Source: Nitrosomonadales bacterium
GTDB lineage: Bacteria > Pseudomonadota > Gammaproteobacteria > Burkholderiales > SG8-41
NCBI GenBank assembly: GCA_009885185.1
Contig: VFLF01000189.1
Location: forward strand, 1-5,471
DNA: 5,471 nucleotides
Reading direction: 5' to 3'
Position numbers and translations under genes: made by a program. The first letter of the stretch is position 1; the number at the start of each line of letters is the position of its first letter. This document shows, piece after piece, positions 1 through 4,805 of this stretch. Below the pieces are notes generated by a model. It ran no database searches. It saw nothing but the letters and a program-made list of their open reading frames with translations, and was not told where the DNA came from.

Positions 1-58
1 AGTCATCGAACTTGGCTTCAAGACGAAGCTTGTCGAGAAAGTTGACCTTAATTTCCAT
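1..58 (-). CDS. OsmC/YcaO-type protein, N-terminal 19 codons (partial)
   Basis: Read on the minus strand from ATG at 58, the frame gives MEIKVNFLDKLRLEAKFDD and is open to the window edge. I recognise this N-terminus as that of the OsmC-fold proteins often labelled 'OsmC domain/YcaO domain-containing protein', which typically open with this pattern. OsmC-fold proteins are cytoplasmic, and many are thiol-dependent peroxidases, but the function of this subgroup is not settled and the catalytic cysteines would lie outside the window. An in-frame ATG also occurs at 76 (adding MPSHIP). I prefer 58 because it matches the usual family start, although no clear Shine-Dalgarno sequence precedes either. 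The gene has the same orientation as the DsrE gene at 573-893, so the two may once have formed a sulfur/redox gene pair, now separated by about 510 bp. Identification rests on 19 residues only. Confidence 0.65.
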   Translation of the reverse strand, partial: MEIKVNFLDKLRLEAKFDD

Positions 59-111
59 GGGAATGTGAGATGGCATCCATAACAATTTAGCCGCTATTGT
101 CCGCTTTTTTT

Positions 112-129
112 AGCACGAAAGTTCGTGCT
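112..129. promoter_or_regulatory. 18-bp palindrome upstream of the OsmC-type gene
   Basis: Two 8-bp arms, agcacgaa and ttcgtgct, are separated by ag. T-rich sequence lies on both sides (105-111 and 129-132). It sits about 55 bp upstream of the OsmC-type start. It could be a repressor operator for that gene, or a weak terminator read on the plus strand, since the hairpin is followed by TTTT. No upstream plus-strand gene is visible that would need a terminator. The symmetry is seen directly; the role is inference. Confidence 0.3.
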
Positions 130-275
130 TTTCAGCAACGGCTGCCAACTGGCCCCACATACCCGCTTTCACACCCTGCGCGCCTGGCGAAGCGCTGCGC
201 TGGAATTCAAAATCAAAGAGGGTACCCGTTGTTGAGCGGCCGGCCAACTAAGAATACTGTGCAGCCGTTGGCGAC

Positions 276-294
276 CTATTGTGTTGAAAAACTC
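276..294 (+). repeat. Left terminal inverted repeat of the 160-bp element
   Basis: A 19-bp arm identical in reverse complement to 417-435. The match stops on both sides: 275 against 436, and 295 against 416, do not pair. The ends are therefore sharp. Confidence 0.75.
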
Positions 295-416
295 GTACCA
301 TGCAATTTTATGGTTATCGTGCAGAAAATCGACCTCTCAGAACGGGCTACAATCGACGATCGTCCTTCGGGTAAGGGTGCGACGACCCCTAAATTTGTTT
401 TGAAAATTTATTTGAA

Positions 417-435
417 GAGTTTTTCAACACAATAG
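417..435 (-). repeat. Right terminal inverted repeat of the 160-bp element
   Basis: Sequence gagtttttcaacacaatag, the exact reverse complement of 276-294. Confidence 0.75.
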
Positions 436-572
436 ACCCATTGCCGCCTTTCGTGCTCAAGAAAAGGCCATTCGATTTGGGTTACCCGGCGTGCCATGTG
501 TGGTCTGTCAGTCTCGAGCGGCTTATTTCGTATCACCTCAATTTGACACTCAAGGCACGGCTGACTTGGATT
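436..572. other. Non-coding gap downstream of the DsrE gene
   Basis: I see no gene, no strong hairpin and no T-run terminator here. A 73-codon open frame starting at 491 continues into the DsrE gene on the opposite strand and has no recognisable protein features, so I do not call it. The DsrE stop codon is at 573-575. Confidence 0.4.
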
Positions 573-893
573 TTAAAAGGTCAGAATTTTGTCTGACGCT
601 TGCGTCATCTCATACAGATCAGCCATTGTTGACAAAGGACACATCTCCGATCCCTCGGAATGTCGAATCTCCAAACACGTTCCACACGCGAGAATTTTGC
701 CCCCCGCGGTGACAAACGATTGCATTTGCTCCGTCACCTTAAACTTATCTGTATCAATGGCTTCGCACTCCACGCCTTTTCCAAGTAGAAACACTTGCAC
801 GTTGTCACCTTTTTTCACAGCAAGACTTCCAAGCCGGAACGCATTCCACACCGTCTCAGCGTCGTTCGAATAAATCACGATTCCTAGTTTCAT
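573..893 (-). CDS. DsrE family protein (sulfur-relay-like)
   Basis: This is an intact 106-residue protein, the normal length for a single-domain DsrE/YchN-like fold. It starts MKLGIVIYSND, the usual first beta strand, followed by ETVWNAFRLGSLAVKKGD (strand-helix), the VQVFLLGKGVE strand, and the KILACGTCLEIR segment. Cys70 and Cys73 lie in the ACGTC motif at the position where DsrE-family proteins carry the sulfur-accepting cysteine; Cys43 and Cys85 are also present. Known members are cytoplasmic, often oligomeric, and pass persulfide sulfur in sulfur oxidation or tRNA thiolation relays. Whether this one does is inference. The start at 893 is supported by a good ribosome site (ggagg, 5 nt before ATG). 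It is divergent from the methyltransferase at 1126 and faces the same way as the OsmC-type gene. No dsr, sox or tus partner lies inside the window, so the partner protein is unknown. Confidence 0.85.
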   Translation of the reverse strand: MKLGIVIYSNDAETVWNAFRLGSLAVKKGDNVQVFLLGKGVECEAIDTDKFKVTEQMQSFVTAGGKILACGTCLEIRHSEGSEMCPLSTMADLYEMTQASDKILTF

Positions 894-910
894 GTCGCCT
901 CCATATTCTT

Positions 911-930
911 GATTTGCGGTACGGCAAATC
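911..930. promoter_or_regulatory. Near-palindrome in the dsrE leader, candidate operator
   Basis: gatttgcggtacggcaaatc has 7-bp perfect arms (gatttgc and gcaaatc) and a mostly symmetric gtac centre; one pair is mismatched. It lies 18 bp upstream of the dsrE ATG and downstream of a possible -10 hexamer, where a bound repressor could block initiation or the RNA could fold. The regulator is unknown. ArsR- or TetR-type repressors use sites of this size, but that is general knowledge and not something this sequence proves. Confidence 0.4.
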
Positions 931-943
931 TCAATCGCGGCCT

Positions 944-949
944 TTTATA
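944..949 (-). promoter_or_regulatory. Possible -10 element for the DsrE gene
   Basis: On the minus strand this reads TATAAA, matching five of six bases of the sigma-70 -10 consensus, about 50 bp upstream of the dsrE ATG. No good -35 hexamer lies 16-18 bp further upstream. The promoter would therefore be weak or activator-dependent, if real. Confidence 0.3.
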
Positions 950-1087
950 TGTGCACTCGATGCTGTAAGCGACATCATTGCCGGGTAGTAGAAACTTCAC
1001 ATGGCTTCCGTTATGATGACAGTTCTTCAGACTTCGCTGTTGCATGTTTGCTGTTTGAGCAGAATAACTTGTCGATCACTGGTCAAA

Positions 1088-1101
1088 TTGACTTAAATCA
1101 A
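1088..1101. promoter_or_regulatory. FNR/ANR-like box upstream of the methyltransferase
   Basis: ttgacttaaatcaa fits the FNR/ANR/DNR consensus TTGAT-N4-ATCAA with one mismatch. It overlaps a second small inverted repeat, gtcaaattgac (1082-1092). The centre is about 31 bp upstream of the chosen ATG at 1126. That is too close for classical activation at -41.5 of a transcript that includes the start codon, so if it is used for this gene it would more likely repress. A chance AT-rich match is also possible. Confidence 0.3.
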
Positions 1102-1125
1102 CACGCGCTGCGTTTTAGCCATGCG

Positions 1126-1722
1126 ATGACCACCAACCAGAGCGTTACGTTTTTCGATACGCAGTTTCAAAAGCAAGTCGCAGGCAATGACTTTGCCCTG
1201 AATCCTTTTGAGAAGGTTGCTCTGCCGTTCGTGCGCGGGCATGTGCTCGATCTGGGGTGCGGCATGGGAAACCTGAGCGTGGAGGCTGCCCGACGCGGTG
1301 CGAATGTGCTGGCGGTTGACGCGAGCGGCGCCGCGATAGAGCGAGTCCGAAAAACTGCCTTGGCGGAGAATCTCGCGATTGATGCAGTGTTAGCCGATAT
1401 TGGGGCCTACGAAATTACTGGCCGGTTCGACACCATCGTTGCTATTGGGCTCCTCATGTTCTTAAAACGCGAAAAGGCTCTCGCCTTGCTCGCGGATATG
1501 CAAGAGCACGTGGTCGAACAAGGCTTTGCGATCATCAACGTATTGACCGAGGGCACCACGTTTATGGGCATGTTTGAGCCCAATAACTACTATTTATTCG
1601 GACGGCGTGAACTGGAAGACCAATTCAAGGGGTGGAATATATTGCGTTCGGTCCATGATAGTTTTGACGCACCGGGAAATACCAAGAAGGAATTCTCGAC
1701 GGTAATTGCCCAAAAGAATTAA
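1126..1722 (+). CDS. Class I SAM-dependent methyltransferase (TehB-like)
   Basis: This is a 198-residue Rossmann-fold methyltransferase of the TehB/Methyltransf_25-like group. The N-terminal region FFDTQFQKQV...ALNPFE (9-29) is typical of this group. Motif I, VLDLGCGMGNLS (40-51), forms the SAM-binding loop. Motif II, VDAS (64-67), has the acidic residue expected to bind the SAM ribose. VLADIG (88-93) and FDTIVAIGLLMFL (101-113) are the next core strands. The C-terminal part, NVLTEGTTFMGMFEPNNYYLFG (138-159), is characteristic of the subgroup. The substrate is unknown; TehB itself acts on tellurite/selenite, which is not shown here. The frame is open upstream to 949, but those 59 codons look non-coding and Cys-rich, and the family start matches MTTNQ at 1126, although no clear Shine-Dalgarno precedes it. 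The gene appears intact and is divergent from dsrE. Confidence 0.8.
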   Translation: MTTNQSVTFFDTQFQKQVAGNDFALNPFEKVALPFVRGHVLDLGCGMGNLSVEAARRGANVLAVDASGAAIERVRKTALAENLAIDAVLADIGAYEITGRFDTIVAIGLLMFLKREKALALLADMQEHVVEQGFAIINVLTEGTTFMGMFEPNNYYLFGRRELEDQFKGWNILRSVHDSFDAPGNTKKEFSTVIAQKN

Positions 1723-1897
1723 TCAGTCAACACGCTCGCAGCAGCATCGCCTGGTGTAAATCTGGCGGTCAGCGAACGTCCGGTTCAGGTCGATCACGCC
1801 CGGTTAACGGCCGTTTGAGCCGACTTTCGCGCCTACGACTGCTCACCCGCGGCACATTGCAGCCGTTGGTGGCTCAGAACCCCAGTGACCGCATTGG
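1723..1897. other. Non-coding sequence after the methyltransferase
   Basis: No open frame with recognisable protein character and no clear terminator. It shares the 11-mer gcagccgttgg (1859-1869) with 261-271 beside the MITE-like element, and has a similar gccg(c/a)ctttcg(t/c)gc word (1819 region against 446 region). This hints at degenerate copies of one intergenic repeat. The shared words are seen directly; common origin is a weak inference. Confidence 0.3.
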
Positions 1898-1998
1898 CCG
1901 ATTATGTAGATGCTCCGATTATGTGTAGCTGCGGCGAGTTTCATACGGCTACCGCTCGTGTGGAGCGGCAGCCGCCGATTTTGAACTCCACATAATTA
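1898..1998. repeat. Nested inverted structure with ATTATGT boxes at the end of a recombinase element
   Basis: A hairpin with 12-bp arms (1946-1957 and 1963-1974, one A/C mismatch, 5-nt loop gtgtg) is enclosed by an outer pair, attatgtgtag (1918-1928) and ctccacataat (1986-1996), which match at 10 of 11 positions in reverse complement. A further direct copy, ccgattatgtag, is at 1898-1909. The right outer arm overlaps the stop codon of the recombinase remnant. Such a nested symmetric end beside a tyrosine recombinase gene fits a recombination or terminal site of that element. The structure is seen directly; the role is inferred. Confidence 0.45.
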
Positions 1999-2201
1999 GA
2001 GCGCCCTGAGGAAGTCGATCAGCGAATCGGGCGCCCGATAACGCCGGAGCTTGGCATCTGGCTCATGAAGCCTCGCCAGCGCCCGTTCCTTCCTTCATTG
2101 CCAGATCCGCCTTGACGTATTGGTGGGTAGTTGCCGGGCTTTCGTGGCCAAGCCAAAGCGCAATCACACTGATGTCGACGCCGGACTGCAGCAGATGCAT
2201 A
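1996..2201 (-). pseudogene. Tyrosine recombinase C-terminal fragment, cut by IS66 and frameshifted
   Basis: On the minus strand this reads MHLLQSGVDISVIALW then LGHESPATTHQYVKADLAMKE. After a frame change it reads RALARLHEPDAKLRRY and APDSLIDFLRAL, stop at 1996. This is the last 66 residues or so of a phage-integrase-type recombinase of the kind found in tandem recombinase elements (RIT-like). It retains the LGH motif and the nucleophile Tyr in THQYV. A tandem ttcc duplication (2086-2089 and 2090-2093, GGAA on the coding strand) shifts the frame and creates a TGA at 2063-2065. Upstream, homology ends exactly where IS66 sequence begins, one base into a codon before MHLL. Box I Arg and the HxxR box are lost, so it cannot be active. 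Confidence 0.8.
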
Positions 2202-2277
2202 GTAAGCGTGTAGCGGCCCCACCTGCAATTTCTTGTTGAGATCGTGCAACGTGCGCGGATTGTAGAAAGGAGCGCAC

Positions 2278-2574
2278 ATGTCGAAGCGACAAGGACATGC
2301 CTACTGGCAAAAGCATTTGGACGCGTGGCAGCAGAGTGACCTGACACAGGAAGCGTATTGCTCAAGCCACGGATTGAGCATCAAATCATTTTATCGCTGG
2401 CGCCGTAAGCAGAAAGAAACCATGGCGGCCGCAAAGCCCTTGACCTTGGTACCGGTAAGCGTCAGCGGTTCGGACACACAGCAAGTCGTCCGTCTGCACA
2501 GTCCGGGTGGCTGGAGAATCGAATTGCCGCTGGGCGGCCCCTGGCTCACCGACCTGTTGCGGCAACTGCCATGA
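2278..2574 (+). CDS. tnpA: IS66 family accessory protein TnpA
   Basis: This 98-residue basic protein has the pattern of IS66 OrfA/TnpA. The N-terminus YWQKHLDAWQQSDLTQEAYC runs into GLSIKSFYRWRRKQK, a helix-turn-helix at about residues 22-46. A linker with LVPV follows, and the family's C-terminal WRIELPLG...LTDLLRQLP segment closes it. The family is small, around 100-130 residues, so the gene looks intact. In IS66 the protein is required together with TnpB and TnpC for transposition; its exact role is unclear, and DNA binding is likely from the helix-turn-helix. Ribosome site aaaggag (2266-2272) is 5 nt before the ATG. The stop overlaps the tnpB start (ATGA), suggesting translational coupling. 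Confidence 0.9.
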   Translation: MSKRQGHAYWQKHLDAWQQSDLTQEAYCSSHGLSIKSFYRWRRKQKETMAAAKPLTLVPVSVSGSDTQQVVRLHSPGGWRIELPLGGPWLTDLLRQLP

Positions 2575-2912
2575 ATCTCACGGCCACCCAGGTGTGGCTG
2601 GTGATTGAACCGCTGGACATGCGCACGGGTATCGACGGCCTGTCGCTGCGGATACAAAACGCCCTCGGCCGCTCACCGTGCGATGGCACGGCTTACGCCT
2701 TTCGCAACCGACGAAGGAACCGGCTCAAACTGCTGATCTGGGACGGCACTGGCGTGTGACTGTGTCAGCGGCGTTTGCATCAGGGCCACTTTATCTGGCC
2801 CACATCAGAAGAGACTGTGTGCATGTTGTCTGCCGCGCAATGGCAATGGCTCGTGAGCGGCGTCGATTGGCAGCGGCTGGAAGCCGCACCTCCAGCGCAG
2901 TGGCGAGTGTGA
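2571..2912 (+). pseudogene. tnpB: IS66 family TnpB (Orf2-like), one in-frame TGA
   Basis: The frame reads MNLTATQVWLVIEPLDMRTG through AYAFRNRRRNRLKLLIWDGTGV, then TGA at 2757-2759. Without a change of frame it continues LCQRRLHQGHFIWPTSEETV and on through LSAAQWQWLVSGVDWQRLE to the natural stop at 2910-2912. With the stop read through, the product is 113 residues, the normal size for IS66 TnpB (PF05717). In the family the interrupted position is Trp (GTGVWLCQRRL), so a single TGG to TGA change explains the lesion. The conserved DMR and IWDG motifs are present upstream of it. The truncated 62-residue product lacks the basic C-terminal half. TnpB is needed for IS66 transposition. Confidence 0.9.
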
Positions 2913-2992
2913 AGAAACAACACGCGCAAAGCGCATAAAATAAATATCGCCAAACCGCTCGATTCATACTGCGTGTTTGGCATAATCACGGC

Positions 2993-4044
2993 ATGGATTT
3001 AGCGGCTGAACTGGCGCGATTTAACCCTGATCCCGCACTGGCGAAGTGGATCACGGGCGCACTTCAGCAGCATATCGATCAAGCGCAAAAAGACGCGGCG
3101 GAAGTTCGCCGCCAAATCACCTTGCGCGACAGCGAACTGATTCACGCCCAAACCAAGATACAAGCGCTCACCGTGGAACTGGCGCACTTGCGGCGCATGC
3201 GCTTTGGGGTGCGCAACGAAGCCCTCACCGTCGAGCAGCGCGATCGGTCCAGGAAACGCTAGCCAGCGATCTGGCGGCAGCCGAAGCGGAATTAGCCCAA
3301 CGGGAGACGACATCCGAACCGCAGGCGCCACGCCAACCCCGCGCCCGCGCCGGGCGTCAGCCGTTGCCGGATCACCTGCCACGGATTGAACATCACCATG
3401 AACCGGAGTCATGCACCTGCAGCCAGTGCGGTCATGATCTGGTCAAGATCGGCGAAGACGTGAGCGAACAACTCGATGGCGAACCGGCGCGCTTCTTTGT
3501 GCATCGCCACATTCGCCCTCAGTATGCCTGCCGTGCCTGCGAGACGGTCACCGCGGCGCCGATCCCGCCGGCCGTCATCGATGGCGGTCTGGCCGCAGTA
3601 GGTTTGTACGCTTGGGTACTCATCGGCAAATAGCTGGATCATCTGCCGCTGTATCGGCTGGAGCAGATGGCGGCACGCGATCAGGTGATGCTCTCGCGCT
3701 CAACCATGGCGCAGTGGGTGGGGCGCATCGGGGTCGCTCTGCAGCCCCTAGCCGAGCGCCTGATAGAATTATTGCTCAAATACCCGGTGCTACATGCGGA
3801 TGAAACGCCGGTGGCGCAACTGGATCCGGGCAAGGGCAAGACGCACCGGGCGTATTTATGGGCCTATCGCAGCACGGTGCTGGAAACCGGTCCGCCAATC
3901 GTGGTGTTTGATTACCAGACGAGCCGTGCCGGGCGTCATGCCAAGGCGTTCCTTGCTGACTGGCAAGGTCATCTCATGGTCGATGACTTTAGCGGCTACA
4001 AAGCCTTGTTTACCGATGGGGTAACGGAGTTGGGCTGCATGGCT
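2993..4044 (+). pseudogene. tnpC: IS66 transposase TnpC, frameshifted, interrupted and truncated
   Basis: The start at 2993 opens a coiled-coil-like N-terminus (QQHIDQAQKDAAEVRRQ... LAHLRRMRFG) in one frame to about 3247. A missing T near 3248 (CGGTCC where CGGTTCC would restore QRDRFQETLAS) moves the remainder into the next frame. There follow a charged linker, a zinc-finger region CTCSQCG (3415-3435) with ACRAC (about 3529-3543), then an in-frame TAG at 3631-3633 where the family has Tyr (IGK-Y-LDHLPLYRL). Beyond it lie the DDE-type core, with Asp in HADETPV (3799-3801), and MVDDFSGYKALF with Asp at 3982-3987. Homology ends after TELGCMAH at about 4044. The part carrying the catalytic Glu is absent. 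The open frame after that point (to 4119) is unrelated sequence. Full TnpC is about 500 residues; some 350 codons remain. It cannot be functional. Confidence 0.9.
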
Positions 4045-4141
4045 CATTATCTGGAGTGCTGTTTTATCTTGAGCGGCGGGCCTACGACGCTAGATTTGCG
4101 CTGTGTGAGCAGTAGGTGAACGCGGCATAAATCCGCACTGT
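4045..4141. other. Junction segment between IS66 remnant and second recombinase
   Basis: This 97-bp stretch is neither TnpC nor recombinase coding sequence. It includes gcggcataaatccgc (4121-4135), an inverted repeat with 4-bp arms. On the minus strand this reads GCGGATTTATGCCGC, which resembles the GATTATG boxes found downstream of the other recombinase remnant. Like that one, it follows directly after the recombinase stop. It may be the terminal region of the second recombinase element, which would place the IS66/recombinase-element junction near 4045. Confidence 0.35.
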
Positions 4142-4759
4142 TCAGAGTGACTGCAAGAACGCGAGCAGGTCGGCCTTCGGTTTCCACGGCTTGGCGCGCG
4201 CGGACTCGATTCCCGCATGCTTCCAGAAGGATTGCATGGCTTCGCGCTTCATCTTCAGGTTCGTTGTGATGTATCGGTCGGTCGTGGCGACGCTTGCATG
4301 GCCGAGGTAGTCGCGGATCACTGTCACGTCGGTCCCCGATTGCAATAGCGCAACGGCACAACTGTGCCGCATCACATGCGGCGTAATTCGCTTGCGTTCG
4401 AGCGTTGGGCGCTCCCGCGCAGTTGCCGATACATGCTTATCCAGGATGTAGGCGATGCCATCACGAGTCAGCGGCTGTCCATGGCGGTTCAGGAAGACGT
4501 GCTGGTGGCCCTCACTCTTGGCTATGGCGCGCAAGCGGTGTAATGCATTGACCGTCTCACGCCACAACGGCAGCAGACGTTCCTTCTTGCCTTTGCCGCG
4601 CAGGCGCACCTGCCGTGAGGGCGCCAACTGCAAATCATCCCAGCGAACCCCCGCCACTTCGCTCACACGGGCACCGCAGTTGTAGAGGAATAGCAGCAAG
4701 GTGTAGTCGCGCCATCCGTTGGCGGTACGGCGATCGGGATTGGCAATGATCGCCGCTCC
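4142..4759 (-). pseudogene. Tyrosine recombinase (phage integrase type), catalytic domain only
   Basis: On the minus strand the frame reads AAIIANPDRRTANGWRDYT, then LLLFLYNCGARVSEVAGVRW and on to DLLAFLQSL, stop at 4142-4144. All catalytic residues of the tyrosine recombinase domain are visible: Arg in GARVSE, Lys in the GKGKKERLLPL hairpin, His and Arg in HVMRHS, His in YLGHAS, and the nucleophile Tyr in TTDRYI. Family members of this kind are about 300-330 residues. The N-terminal SAM-like core-binding domain is missing, because the frame meets a TGA at 4778-4780 and similarity fades at about 4760. A TTG at 4699 could in principle start a shorter protein, but it lies inside the domain. The C-terminal tail is typical of recombinases from tandem (RIT-like) elements. 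It is probably dead, as synapsis and DNA binding need the lost domain. Confidence 0.85.
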
Positions 4760-4762
4760 AAG

Positions 4763-4777
4763 AGTGGAAACTCCACT
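4763..4777. repeat. Short inverted repeat at the recombinase breakpoint
   Basis: agtgga-aac-tccact has 6-bp arms and a 3-nt centre. It lies exactly where recombinase similarity ends and just before the in-frame stop. It could be a recombination core or a deletion scar; the size alone does not exclude chance. Confidence 0.3.
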
Positions 4778-4792
4778 TCAGGAGAACGCTGA

Positions 4793-4804
4793 AATTATGT
4801 AAAG
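4793..4804 (+). repeat. ATTATGT box, inverted relative to the one at 1986-1997
   Basis: aattatgtaaag matches the reverse complement of ctccacataatt (1986-1997) at 10 of 12 positions. The two therefore face each other across the whole recombinase/IS66 block, as terminal inverted repeats would. The match is short. Confidence 0.3.
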
Positions 4805-4805
4805 C

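Larger units (their letters stand above)
276..435. mobile_element. MITE-like element with perfect 19-bp inverted repeats
   Basis: The sequence ctattgtgttgaaaaactc (276-294) is matched exactly in reverse complement at 417-435. The 160-bp unit has no convincing coding content; one open frame crosses it but resembles no protein I know. If the outer TA (277-278 and 433-434) is a target duplication, the core is 279-432 with 16-bp terminal repeats, which would fit a TA-targeting transposase such as the IS630/mariner type. The repeats could equally derive from another IS family, because tgttgaaaaactc-like termini are widespread. It lies in the gap between the OsmC-type and DsrE genes. The repeats are seen directly; mobility by a transposase supplied in trans is inference. 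Confidence 0.6.
2202..4044 (+). mobile_element. IS66-family insertion sequence, right end missing and genes decayed
   Basis: Left end gtaagcg at 2202 fits the usual IS66-family terminus. It is followed by tnpA (2278), tnpB (2571, overlapping by ATGA) and tnpC (2993), the standard IS66 order. Sequence recognisable as TnpC stops at about 4044, roughly two thirds through the gene, and no matching right terminus (cgcttac) follows there. The expected 8-bp target duplication of gatgcata (2194-2201) therefore cannot be verified. The element sits inside a tyrosine recombinase gene. With tnpB and tnpC both broken it cannot move itself. Confidence 0.85.

Noticed and set aside
97..435. 112-codon plus-strand open frame
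   Set aside because: It spans the palindrome and the 160-bp inverted-repeat element, ends on its right repeat, and shows no protein-like features.
491..873. Plus-strand open frames overlapping the DsrE gene
   Set aside because: They are antisense to a clearly recognisable DsrE protein that has a good ribosome site.
949..1125. N-terminal extension of the methyltransferase frame from 949
   Set aside because: The 59 extra residues are Cys/His-rich and unlike the family, overlap the promoter region, and the family start is at 1126.
2999..3412. 137-codon minus-strand open frame
   Set aside because: It is antisense to tnpC, whose reading frames are recognisable throughout; it is a composition effect of GC-rich coding sequence.
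4045..4119. Continuation of the TnpC frame after 4044
   Set aside because: The 25 residues do not resemble the TnpC C-terminal region and are simply read-on into the junction segment.
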